Below the pieces are notes generated by a model. It ran no database searches. It was not told the DNA's origin and worked only from the letters and a program-made list of their open reading frames with translations. Below, piece by piece: positions 49,021 through 57,075 of a DNA stretch of 64,000 bases. The DNA is from VFMC01 sp046331225 (lineage in GTDB: Bacteria > Actinomycetota > Acidimicrobiia > Acidimicrobiales > Ilumatobacteraceae). Position numbers and translations under genes: made by a program. Location: positions 132,353-196,352 of the forward strand of contig JAXLRF010000010.1 of NCBI GenBank assembly GCA_046331225.1. The letters run 5' to 3'. How positions within the stretch are numbered: the first letter of the stretch is position 1; each line of letters starts with the position of its first letter.

Positions 49021-50139
49021 TCAGCGACGGACGCACGCGTGCGCCAGCTCGTTGATCCGCCGGATGCGGGTGAGCTCGACACCCGGGTGCTGTTCGAGGG
49101 TGTCGTGCAGGTAGCAGAACGACATCCCGGTGTCGGGGTCGAGCCAGCACAGCTGGCCGCCCGCGCCGTGATGGCCGAAGGCTCGCGGCGCGGTGGCCGG
49201 GAACCAGCGCAGGTCGGCGTAGCCGTCGTGACCGGCGACCACGCCCGTGATGGTGCGGCTGGCCGAGGTGTTGTCGCCGATGTTGAGGCTCGCGTTGCGC
49301 ACGTTGCCGATGGCGTCGCGGCCCCATGTGGAGTCGTCGGCCAGGAACCCCTGGTAGGTGAGTGCGACGTCGGCGGCACGCGCCCGGCCGCCGCCACCCG
49401 GGATGCAGGCCGACTGCGCGCGCGGGTCGTTGATCGACAGCAACGCCTCGACGCCGATCGAGATCGCCGGTACCAGGTCGGGGCGACCGAACACCTGGGC
49501 CAGCGCGGCGAGGGCCTCGGGCGAGGTGCCGGGGTGGCTGCCGCGAGCTCGCACCTCGACCACCGGTCCGTCGACCTCGGCCGCCAGGATCGCCGGCACC
49601 CCGACGCGTGCGGTGACGCGCTCGTGCACCACCTCGGCGTAGGGCCGACCGGTCAGCGACTCGAGCAGCTCGGCGATCACCCAGTGGGCGGCGATCGGGT
49701 GGTACTCGGTGTGCGCACCGGGCTTCCAGGAGAGCGTCCACTCGGCGAACTGTGCGCGACGGCCGGCGCTGGTGCCCCACGACTTCGGGCCCATCGGTGC
49801 CTGCGGGAAGCCGCCCTGCATGGTGAGCAGCTGCAGCACCGTGACCTCGTCCTTGCCGTGGGTGCCGAACTCGGGCAGGTAGTCGGCCACGCGGCGGGTG
49901 AGCTCGAGCGAGCCGTCGGCCAGGTGGGGGAGGATCGCCATGGCGACGATGGTCTTGGTGGCGCTGAAGATCACGAACCGGTGCTCGGGCGTGGCGGCGC
50001 CGAAGGTGCGGGTGGCGAGCACCTCGCCCCCGGCCGCGATCGCGTACTGCGCGGCCCCGGCCGCGCCGGTGTCGATCTGCTCCGAGACGTAGGCGTCGAG
50101 TGCGTCGACCGCCTGCTGATGGAGGGTCGCAGCGGTCAT
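49021..50139 (-). CDS. beta-lactamase-fold serine hydrolase (class C / esterase-like)
   Basis: 372 residues from ATG 50139. The S-x-x-K catalytic motif is FSATKT, and a Tyr in EYHPIAAHWVIAELLE takes the Y-x-N position (reads Y-H-P, so the second motif is atypical for true beta-lactamases). HHGAGGQLCW near the C-terminus corresponds to the third motif (H/K-x-G). No signal peptide, so it is probably a cytosolic esterase or amidase rather than an antibiotic resistance enzyme. Divergent from the mutase gene, sharing a ~60-bp promoter gap. Confidence 0.82.
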   Translation of the reverse strand: MTAATLHQQAVDALDAYVSEQIDTGAAGAAQYAIAAGGEVLATRTFGAATPEHRFVIFSATKTIVAMAILPHLADGSLELTRRVADYLPEFGTHGKDEVTVLQLLTMQGGFPQAPMGPKSWGTSAGRRAQFAEWTLSWKPGAHTEYHPIAAHWVIAELLESLTGRPYAEVVHERVTARVGVPAILAAEVDGPVVEVRARGSHPGTSPEALAALAQVFGRPDLVPAISIGVEALLSINDPRAQSACIPGGGGRARAADVALTYQGFLADDSTWGRDAIGNVRNASLNIGDNTSASRTITGVVAGHDGYADLRWFPATAPRAFGHHGAGGQLCWLDPDTGMSFCYLHDTLEQHPGVELTRIRRINELAHACVRR

Positions 50140-50187
50140 CGCGCCTGCATTTCCGAGGTGGGATCGAAGGTCGAGGTCATGACTTTC

Positions 50188-50193
50188 TAGAGT
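50188..50193 (+). promoter_or_regulatory. -10 box (TAGAGT) for leaderless mutase gene
   Basis: TAGAGT ends 8 bases before ATG 50202. The small AT-rich divergent region also contains GTCATGAC, a perfect 8-bp palindrome at 50177-50184. Confidence 0.5.
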
Positions 50194-50201
50194 ATGACTC
50201 C

Positions 50202-51842
50202 ATGAGCACACCTCGAGAGTTGTGGCAGCAGGCCTTCGACCAGTCGCGCGTCCGCGATGCGGACTACAGCACGATGTCCGGCATCCCGCTCGAGCCGGTG
50301 TACGGGCCGACCGACGGCTCGGGTGAGTATCCGGGGCAGTACCCCTACACGCGTGGGCCGCACGCGTCGATGTACCGCTCGAAGCTCTGGACGATGCGCA
50401 TGTTCGCCGGCTTCGGCACTGCGGAGGACACCAACTGGCGGTTCAAGGAGATCTTGAAGTCGGGCGGTGACGGCTTGTCGACCGCGTTCGACATGCCCAC
50501 GCTGCTCGGCATCGACAGCGACGACCCGATGGCGTTGGGCGAGGTGGGCCGGTGTGGCGTCGCGATCGACACGCTCGCCGACATGGAGGACCTCTACTCG
50601 GGCATCGACCTCGGGGCGATCACGACGAGCATGACGATCAACTCGCCCGCGGCCGCGATCTTCGCGATGTTCATCGCCCAGGCCGAGAAGGCGGGCGTGC
50701 ACCGCAGCCGCCTCGGCGGCACGCTGCAGAACGACATCCTGAAGGAGTACCAGGCGCAGAAGGAGTTCGTGTTCCCGCCACGCCAGAGCATGCGGCTCGT
50801 GCGCGACACGATCTCGTTCACGGCGGCCGAGATGCCGCGCTGGAACAGCGTGTCGATCTCGGGCTACCACATCCGCGAGGCCGGCTCGACCGCTGCCGAG
50901 GAGCTCGCGTTCACGCTCGCCAACGGCTTCGCGTACGTCGAGCTCGCGCTGCGGGCCGGTCTGCCGATCGACTCGTTCGCGCCCCGGCTGTCGTTCTTCT
51001 TCAACGCGCACATCGACTTCTTCGAGGAGATCGCGAAGTACCGCGCCGCCCGGCGCATCTGGGCTCGCTGGATGAAGGAGCGCTACGGCGCGCAGCTCGC
51101 GAAGAGCATGCAGCTGCGGTTCCACACCCAGACCGCCGGTGTGTCGCTCACTGCGCAGCAGCCGGAGGTCAACATCGTGCGCACCGCGATCGAGGCCCTC
51201 GCCGGTGTGCTCGGCGGCACGCAGAGCCTGCACACCAACTCGATGGACGAAGCCCTCGCGCTGCCCACCGAGAAGTCGGCGCGCATCGCGCTGCGCACCC
51301 AGCAGGTGATCGCGTACGAGACCAACGTCGCGCACGTCGCCGATCCGCTCGGTGGTTCGTGGTTCGTCGAGGAGCTCACCGACGAGATGGAGCGCCGGGC
51401 CGAGGAGATCTTCGCCCAGCTCGACGAGTTCGGTCACGGCAGCATCCTCGAGGGCTGCATCAAGGGCATCGAGGAGAACTGGTTCCAGGGTCGCATCGCC
51501 GACTCGGCCTACGAGCTCGAGCGCAAGGTCAACAACGGCCAGAAGATCGTCATCGGTGTCAACCGGTTCACCGAGGGCAACGACGACGACGAGCCCGAGC
51601 TGCTCGAGATCACCAACGAGGACGAGGCCCGCCAGCTGAAGCGGCTGGACACGATCAAGCACGACCGCAACCAGGCGGCGGTCGACGAGGTGCTCGCCAC
51701 GCTCGCCGCCGAGGCGGCCGATCCCGAGGTGAACCTGATGCCGACGCTGATCGCCGCTGCCAACGCCTACGCCACGCTCGGCGAGGTGATGGGCACGATG
51801 GCCGGGGTGTTCGGCCGTCACGTCGAGGTCCCCACGATCTGA
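50202..51842 (+). CDS. isobutyryl-CoA-mutase-type large subunit (methylmalonyl-CoA mutase family)
   Basis: 546 residues; the TIM-barrel catalytic domain of a coenzyme B12 acyl-CoA mutase without the C-terminal B12-binding domain. Relative to methylmalonyl-CoA mutase, Y89 aligns with F68 (MRMFAGFGT), R207 with Q186 (LKEYQAQKEF) and H244 with H223 (SGYHIREAG); all three have the same offset of 21. Phe and Gln at the first two positions are the known signature of isobutyryl-CoA mutase. It would interconvert isobutyryl- and n-butyryl-CoA, linking valine and fatty acid metabolism. The small B12-binding subunit is not in the window. Confidence 0.85.
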   Translation: MSTPRELWQQAFDQSRVRDADYSTMSGIPLEPVYGPTDGSGEYPGQYPYTRGPHASMYRSKLWTMRMFAGFGTAEDTNWRFKEILKSGGDGLSTAFDMPTLLGIDSDDPMALGEVGRCGVAIDTLADMEDLYSGIDLGAITTSMTINSPAAAIFAMFIAQAEKAGVHRSRLGGTLQNDILKEYQAQKEFVFPPRQSMRLVRDTISFTAAEMPRWNSVSISGYHIREAGSTAAEELAFTLANGFAYVELALRAGLPIDSFAPRLSFFFNAHIDFFEEIAKYRAARRIWARWMKERYGAQLAKSMQLRFHTQTAGVSLTAQQPEVNIVRTAIEALAGVLGGTQSLHTNSMDEALALPTEKSARIALRTQQVIAYETNVAHVADPLGGSWFVEELTDEMERRAEEIFAQLDEFGHGSILEGCIKGIEENWFQGRIADSAYELERKVNNGQKIVIGVNRFTEGNDDDEPELLEITNEDEARQLKRLDTIKHDRNQAAVDEVLATLAAEAADPEVNLMPTLIAAANAYATLGEVMGTMAGVFGRHVEVPTI

Positions 51843-51849
51843 GGGCGTG

Positions 51850-52434
51850 ATGCGTCGCCGGTCGGTCCGGGGTGCGGCACTCAGCTCCCTCGCCGCGGCC
51901 CTGGTGCTGGTCGCCGGCGGGTGCAGCGACGACGGCGGTGCTGGCGGTGACGGAGGGACGGGCGGCGGCACCCTGGGCGTGGCGACGCTGCCACCGGTGC
52001 AGACCACGCTGCTCACGACCACCGTGCCGGTCACCGCGGCCGTCGCCACCACGTCGCTCGTGACCGTGCCGGTGGCCACGACGGCCGTGGCCACCACCGC
52101 GCTCGTCACCACCGTGCCCACCACCACGCGCCCGACGACCACGGCCGTGCCGACCACCGCGGCCACGGCCGCCTCGGCGGCGCCGTGCGACCTCACCGCG
52201 ATCGTCACCCAGACCGACACCGCCTACGACGGTGTGACCCCGACCGAGCTGCACTGCGCCGAGGACTGGGCCACCTGGATCGGACAACCCGACGACCAGT
52301 TCTCCGACGGCTACTTCGCCGTCGCCCGCTGGACCGGCTCGACGTGGGCGCTCATGAACCTCGGCACCTCGGGCATCTGCACCGACGCCGACGTGCCCAC
52401 CCGTCTGTGGGACGCGCTGGGCTGCTTCGAGTAG
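51850..52434 (+). CDS. small lipoprotein with Thr-rich stalk
   Basis: 194 residues. Signal peptide with a Gly-Gly-Cys lipobox (VAGGC), a Gly-rich patch, then a ~75-residue Thr/Val/Ala stalk (TTTVPVTAAVATTSLVTVPV). The C-terminal ~75 residues form a small domain with four Cys (CDLTA, LHCAED, GICTD, LGCFE) and Trp residues. Starts 8 bp after the mutase stop (GTG 51847 is an alternative), so may be cotranscribed. Not recognised. Confidence 0.75.
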   Translation: MRRRSVRGAALSSLAAALVLVAGGCSDDGGAGGDGGTGGGTLGVATLPPVQTTLLTTTVPVTAAVATTSLVTVPVATTAVATTALVTTVPTTTRPTTTAVPTTAATAASAAPCDLTAIVTQTDTAYDGVTPTELHCAEDWATWIGQPDDQFSDGYFAVARWTGSTWALMNLGTSGICTDADVPTRLWDALGCFE

Positions 52435-52477
52435 CGCGAATCGTCGGGCCGCGCCGGCAGTCGGCAGACTCGACCTC

Positions 52478-53338
52478 GTGAGCGCACCCCTCCACACCCG
52501 GCTGTCGTGCACGGGCGCCAACGGCGTCGCGCTGGTGGCCGACGCCTACGGGCATCCCGACGACCCGGCCGTGCTGTTGCTGCACGGCGGCGGCCAGACC
52601 CGGCACTCGTGGGGCGGCACCGCGGCCACGCTGGCGCGCCGGGGCTTCTACGCGGTGAGCGCCGACCTGCGCGGCCACGGCGAGAGCGACTGGGACCCCG
52701 ACGGCCACTACGGCTTCGACATGTTCCGCGTCGACACCGAGGCGTGGTGCGCGCTGCTCGACCGGCCGGCGGTGGTGGGCGCCTCGATGGGCGGCATGGC
52801 CGGGTTGTGGACGGAGGGCGCACGGGCCGAGGAGGGTCTGCCGCCCGCCGGGCGCGCCCTCGTGCTGGTCGACATCGCACACCGCACCGAACCCGAGGGC
52901 GTGGCGCGGATCATCTCGTTCATGACCGGCCGCCCCGAGGGCTTCGCCACTCTGGAGGAGGCGGCCGATGCGATCGCCGAGTACATGCCGCACCGTCCAC
53001 GGCCCACCAACCTCGACGGCCTGTCGCGCAACCTGCGGCTCGGCGACGACGGCCGTTACCGCTGGCACTGGGACCCGCGGTTCATGAGCCCCGACCGTCC
53101 CCGCACCTCGGCCGAGCCCGGTGTGTTCGGCGAGCACGCCGCCAGGCTCCGGATCCCGGTGCTGCTGGTGCGTGGCAGGATGAGCGACGTGCTGAGCGAG
53201 GAGGCCGCGCAGGAGTTCCTGACGATCGTCCCTCACGCGCGCTACGTCGACGTCGGCGACGCGCACCACATGGTGGCCGGCGATCGCAACGACAGCTTCA
53301 CCGATGCCGTGGTGTCGTTCCTCGAGGAGCTGCGCTGA
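52478..53338 (+). CDS. alpha/beta-fold hydrolase
   Basis: 286 residues from GTG 52478. Oxyanion loop LLHGGGQTRHSWGG, DLRGHGESDWDPDGHYGFD, nucleophile elbow GASMGG, catalytic His in GDAHHMVAGDRND. It resembles epoxide- and C-C-hydrolases; the reaction is not determined. CAGACT lies 7 bases before the start, a partial match to the leaderless -10 pattern. No signal peptide. Confidence 0.85.
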   Translation: MSAPLHTRLSCTGANGVALVADAYGHPDDPAVLLLHGGGQTRHSWGGTAATLARRGFYAVSADLRGHGESDWDPDGHYGFDMFRVDTEAWCALLDRPAVVGASMGGMAGLWTEGARAEEGLPPAGRALVLVDIAHRTEPEGVARIISFMTGRPEGFATLEEAADAIAEYMPHRPRPTNLDGLSRNLRLGDDGRYRWHWDPRFMSPDRPRTSAEPGVFGEHAARLRIPVLLVRGRMSDVLSEEAAQEFLTIVPHARYVDVGDAHHMVAGDRNDSFTDAVVSFLEELR

Positions 53339-53357
53339 CCGGCACCGAGGTCCGCCC

Positions 53358-54038
53358 GTGCAGGTGAGGTCGTGCACCGACCCGGCCGCCGCCGCATCGG
53401 CCGCCGCCGACGCGGTCGCACGCCGGTTGCGGTTCGCGGTGCTGCGTCGCGGTCTCGCCCACGTGGCGTTCAGCGGCGGCTCGACCCCGGTGATGATGCT
53501 GGCCGATCTGGCGCGATCCACGGTGCCGTGGGCGTACGTGCACGTGTACCAGGTGGACGAGCGGGTGGCGCCCGACGGCGACCCGGCTCGCAACCGCAAC
53601 TTGCTCGACGTGCTGCCGATCCCGGCACGCCAGCTCCACGCGATGCCCGTCACGGTGCGCGACCTCGACGCGGGTGCCGCTCGCTACGCGGCGAAGCTGC
53701 CCGACCGGTTCGATGTGGTGCACCTCGGCATCGGCGACGACGGCCACACCGCCTCGTGGCCACCCGGCGATCCCGTGATCGACCACGCGGGTCGGGTGGC
53801 GACGAGCGGGCGTTACGCCGGGTACGTGCGCATGACGATCACACCCCGCGTGGTGAACTCGGCCCGCGCGAGGGTGGTCTTGGCGGTCGGCGCGACGAAG
53901 CGTCCGGTGATCGAACGATGGCTCGACGGCGACCGCACGCTGCCCGTGCAGCGGGTGCGCCGGACCGACACCCTGGTGGTGGTCGACGCCGCCGCGACCC
54001 CGCACGGCTCCGGCCCATCGGCGGTCGCCGGGCAGTAG
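53358..54038 (+). CDS. pgl: 6-phosphogluconolactonase
   Basis: Hydrolyses 6-phosphogluconolactone in the oxidative pentose phosphate pathway. 226 residues, with the DevB/Pgl motifs AFSGGSTPVMM, YQVDERVAPDGDPARNRN and HLGIGDDGHTASWPPG. GTG 53358 follows an ACCGAGG site. It precedes pgi; zwf and other pathway genes are not in the window. Its stop codon TAG is the first half of the -10 box proposed for pgi. Confidence 0.9.
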   Translation: MQVRSCTDPAAAASAAADAVARRLRFAVLRRGLAHVAFSGGSTPVMMLADLARSTVPWAYVHVYQVDERVAPDGDPARNRNLLDVLPIPARQLHAMPVTVRDLDAGAARYAAKLPDRFDVVHLGIGDDGHTASWPPGDPVIDHAGRVATSGRYAGYVRMTITPRVVNSARARVVLAVGATKRPVIERWLDGDRTLPVQRVRRTDTLVVVDAAATPHGSGPSAVAGQ

Positions 54039-54041
54039 CGT
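54036..54041 (+). promoter_or_regulatory. -10 box (TAGCGT) for leaderless pgi, overlapping the pgl stop
   Basis: TAGCGT begins with the TAG stop of pgl and ends 8 bases before ATG 54050; no ribosome site is present for pgi. Confidence 0.5.
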
Positions 54042-54049
54042 CGGCGCCG

Positions 54050-55660
54050 ATGGACATCACCACCACCCCGGCCTGGGCGGCGCTGCAGGCGGTGCCTCGC
54101 CCGGCCCACCTGCGCGAGCTGTTCGCCGCCGATCCCGGCCGTGCCGCCCGGTACACCACCACCGCCGGCGACCTGCGGGTCGACTGGTCGAAGAACCTGG
54201 TCGACGACGCGGTCGTCGCAGCGATGCTCGACGTCGTGCGCGCGAGCTCGTTCGAGCAGCGCCGGGCCGCGATGTTCGCCGGCGAGGCGATCAACTCGAC
54301 CGAGCGCCGCGCGGTGCTGCACACGGCGCTGCGGGCGCCGCTCGGCACCCATGTCGAGGTCGACGGTCACGACGTGGTGCCCGACGTGCACGAGGTGCTC
54401 GATCGGATGGCGGCCTTCGCCGATCGGGTGCGGTCGGGCGAGTGGACGGGTGCCACCGGACAGCCGATCCGCACCGTCGTCAACATCGGCATCGGCGGCA
54501 GCGACCTCGGTCCTGCGATGGCATATCTCGCCACGCGCGCGTTCGGCCGCGCCGATCTGCAGTGCCGGTTCGTCAGCAACGTCGACGGCGCCGACATCCA
54601 CGACAACCTCGCGGGCCTCGACCCGGCCTCGACGCTGTTCGTGATCAGTTCGAAGACCTTCACCACGATCGAGACGATCACCAACGCGAAGGCAGCCCGA
54701 CGGTGGCTGATCGACGCGCTCGGTGCCGACGCAGTGCCGCACCACTTCGTGGCGGTCAGCACCAACGCCACCGAGGTCGCGTCGTTCGGCATCGACACCA
54801 GCAACATGTTCGGCTTCTGGGACTGGGTCGGCGGTCGCTACTCGGTCGACTCGGCGATCGGCCTGTCGCTGATGATCGCGATCGGGCCCGACGGCTTCCG
54901 CGACTTCCTCGCCGGTTTCCGCACGATCGACCAGCACCTGCTCGAGGCACCGCTCGAACAGAACGTGCCGGTGATCATGGCGGCGCTCGGCATCTGGTAC
55001 ACGAACGTGCTCGGTGCGCAGAGCAAGGCCGTGCTGCCCTACGCGCACGAGCTGCGCCGGTTCGCCGCCTACCTGCAGCAGCTCGACATGGAGAGCAACG
55101 GCAAGCGGGTGCGCCTCGACGGTTCGCCGGTCACCACGAGCACCGGACCGATCGTGTGGGGCGAGCCCGGCACCAACGGCCAGCACGCGTTCTACCAGTT
55201 GCTCCACCAGGGCACGCACCTGGTGCCGATCGACTTCATCGGCTTCGCCCGGCCCAATCACCCGCTGCTCGACCAGCACGACCTGCTGATGTCGAACCTG
55301 TTCGCCCAGGGCGAGGCGCTGGCGTTCGGCAAGACCATCGACGAGGTGCAGGCCGAGGGCATCCCCGAGCACCAGCAGCCCCACCGTGTGTTCCCGGGCA
55401 ACCGGCCGAGCACGACCATCCTGGCGCCGCGGCTCACGCCGTTCGTGCTGGGCGAGCTGATCGCGCTGTACGAGCACATCGTGTTCGTGCAGGGCTGCGT
55501 GTGGGGGATCAACAGCTTCGACCAGTGGGGCGTCGAGCTGGGCAAGGCGCTGGCCAACCGGATCACGCCCGAGCTCACGTCCGACGCGCCGCCGGCGCAC
55601 GACGCCAGCACCTCGGCGCTCATCGACTGGTACCGGACGCACCGCGAACGTCGGGCCTGA
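54050..55660 (+). CDS. pgi: glucose-6-phosphate isomerase
   Basis: Interconverts glucose-6-phosphate and fructose-6-phosphate. 536 residues, the long bacterial form. Active-site sequences: VNIGIGGSDLGPAM, FVISSKTFTTIETITNA, GGRYSVDSAIGLS, LDMESNGKRV (catalytic Glu region), the HAFYQLLHQGT His, and the C-terminal GINSFDQWGVELGK with the catalytic Lys. The gene appears complete and unaltered. Confidence 0.96.
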   Translation: MDITTTPAWAALQAVPRPAHLRELFAADPGRAARYTTTAGDLRVDWSKNLVDDAVVAAMLDVVRASSFEQRRAAMFAGEAINSTERRAVLHTALRAPLGTHVEVDGHDVVPDVHEVLDRMAAFADRVRSGEWTGATGQPIRTVVNIGIGGSDLGPAMAYLATRAFGRADLQCRFVSNVDGADIHDNLAGLDPASTLFVISSKTFTTIETITNAKAARRWLIDALGADAVPHHFVAVSTNATEVASFGIDTSNMFGFWDWVGGRYSVDSAIGLSLMIAIGPDGFRDFLAGFRTIDQHLLEAPLEQNVPVIMAALGIWYTNVLGAQSKAVLPYAHELRRFAAYLQQLDMESNGKRVRLDGSPVTTSTGPIVWGEPGTNGQHAFYQLLHQGTHLVPIDFIGFARPNHPLLDQHDLLMSNLFAQGEALAFGKTIDEVQAEGIPEHQQPHRVFPGNRPSTTILAPRLTPFVLGELIALYEHIVFVQGCVWGINSFDQWGVELGKALANRITPELTSDAPPAHDASTSALIDWYRTHRERRA

Positions 55661-55692
55661 GCCTGCGCGCTCGACTCTCGCCGCCGGCAGAT

Positions 55693-55741
55693 TGTGTGGC
55701 ACCATACAGTCCGTCACGAGACGGCACGAGGGGGCCGTCTC
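55693..55741 (+). promoter_or_regulatory. promoter region and leader hairpin of the acyl-CoA dehydrogenase gene
   Basis: An imperfect 16-bp inverted repeat (TGTGTGG-CA-CCATACA, 55693-55708) overlaps the -10 box TACAGT (55705-55710) and could be a repressor site. An 8-bp perfect stem hairpin (GAGACGGC/GCCGTCTC, 55718-55741) lies at the start of the leader, ahead of GTGGAGGA and ATG 55767. Confidence 0.45.
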
Positions 55742-55766
55742 CCCGGAACGACCGTGGAGGAACCCG

Positions 55767-57008
55767 ATGAGCGAGACCGAGCTGGACCCTGCCGAGGAGG
55801 CCGCGTTCCGCGAGCGCTGCCGCGCCTTTCTCGACGAGCACGCCACGGGTGTGGGCGGCGGCCGCGCCGCCAGCGGTGAGGACCGCGGCGCCGGCCTGAT
55901 GGCCACCGCCAAGAAGTTCCAGGGTGCGCTCGCCGAGGCCGGCCTGGCCGGACTCGTCTACGCGAAGGAGTACGGCGGTGCCGGTCTCACCCGTGCGCAC
56001 GATCGCATCTGGCGCGAGGAGTACCGCAACTACCCGGACATGACCTCCGAGCTGACGATCAGCCACGGCATGTGCCTGCCGGTGCTCAACGACTTCGGCA
56101 CCCACGAGCAGAAGGCCCAGTTCCTCGGCGACAACATCGCCGCCCGCACCGTGTGGTGCCAGATGTTCTCCGAGCCCGGCGCCGGCTCCGACGTCGCGAG
56201 CCTGCAGACCAAGGCCGAGCTCGACGGCGACGAGTGGGTCATCAACGGCCAGAAGGTGTGGACCACCCTCGCCCACCTGAGCGACTACGGCGTGCTGATC
56301 GCCCGCACGAACCCCGAGGCGCCCAAGCACGCGGGTATCTCGATGTTCATCGTCGACATGAAGGACCCGGCGGTCGAGATCCGCGCGATCCACCAGATCG
56401 ACGGTGGCAAGCACTTCAACGAGGTGTTCTTCAGCGACCTGCGCATCCCGAAGAGCTGGCTGCTCGGCGAGCTCAACAACGGCTGGAACCAGGCCACCGC
56501 GATGCTCATGTACGAGCGCGTGGCGATCGGCACCGGTTCGAGCAGCGGCATCAGCCACCCCAACGCCGACCGCCTCATCGGCGACGCGGTGAAGCTCGGC
56601 AAGATCGGCGAGCCGGTGCTGCGCCAGGACCTGATGCGCCTCTACAGCGAGGAGACCACCAAGTCGATGGTGGCGATGCGCACCCGCGCCGAGCTGAAGG
56701 CCGGCAAGGCCCCCGGCCCTGGCGGGTCGCTCGGCAAGCTGCACGGCGCCAAGATCGCGAAGATGCTCCGCTCGATCACCAGCTCGGTGCACGGCGCCGA
56801 CGTGATCGCCCACGACGGTGACGAGAAGATGGCGATGCTCAGCCGCAGCATCCTCACCAGCTTCTCGGCGCAGATCGCCGGTGGCACCGACGAGATCCAG
56901 AAGAACATCATCGGCGATCGTGTGCTGGGCCTGCCCCGCGACATCGCGGTCGACACCAAGGTGCCGTTCAAGGACCTGAAGGTCGGCACCCAGCGCAGCG
57001 CCGACTGA
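55767..57008 (+). CDS. acyl-CoA dehydrogenase (FadE type)
   Basis: 413-residue flavoprotein with CQMFSEPGAGSDVASLQTKA, VINGQKVWTTLAHLSDYGVL and the C-terminal AQIAGGTDEIQKNIIGDRVLGLPRD. In the last motif the usual YEG/IEGG Glu reads A-G-G (IAGGTDE), so the base may come from another position, as in several actinobacterial FadE proteins. GTGGAGGA gives a strong ribosome site. It heads its own transcript, with the sulfatase gene behind it under a similar promoter. Confidence 0.88.
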   Translation: MSETELDPAEEAAFRERCRAFLDEHATGVGGGRAASGEDRGAGLMATAKKFQGALAEAGLAGLVYAKEYGGAGLTRAHDRIWREEYRNYPDMTSELTISHGMCLPVLNDFGTHEQKAQFLGDNIAARTVWCQMFSEPGAGSDVASLQTKAELDGDEWVINGQKVWTTLAHLSDYGVLIARTNPEAPKHAGISMFIVDMKDPAVEIRAIHQIDGGKHFNEVFFSDLRIPKSWLLGELNNGWNQATAMLMYERVAIGTGSSSGISHPNADRLIGDAVKLGKIGEPVLRQDLMRLYSEETTKSMVAMRTRAELKAGKAPGPGGSLGKLHGAKIAKMLRSITSSVHGADVIAHDGDEKMAMLSRSILTSFSAQIAGGTDEIQKNIIGDRVLGLPRDIAVDTKVPFKDLKVGTQRSAD

Positions 57009-57023
57009 GCCGACGCCGCTCAC

Positions 57024-57060
57024 TACAGTCCCCTGACGGTCGCGCCGACGAGCGCGACCG
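57024..57060 (+). promoter_or_regulatory. -10 box and 9-bp leader hairpin of the sulfatase gene
   Basis: TACAGT (57024-57029) followed by a perfect 9-bp stem with 6-base loop (CGGTCGCGC/GCGCGACCG, 57037-57060), immediately before the GGAGGGGG ribosome site. The layout mirrors that at 55705-55741. Confidence 0.5.
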
Positions 57061-57075
57061 GAGGGGGACGAGACG

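Noticed and set aside
49021..50139. Antibiotic-resistance beta-lactamase
   Set aside because: SxxK is present, but the second motif reads Y-H-P rather than Y-x-N and there is no export signal, so an esterase/amidase is more likely.
53813..55912. A 699-residue minus-strand open frame opposite pgi
   Set aside because: pgi on the plus strand has all active-site motifs; the antisense frame shows none.
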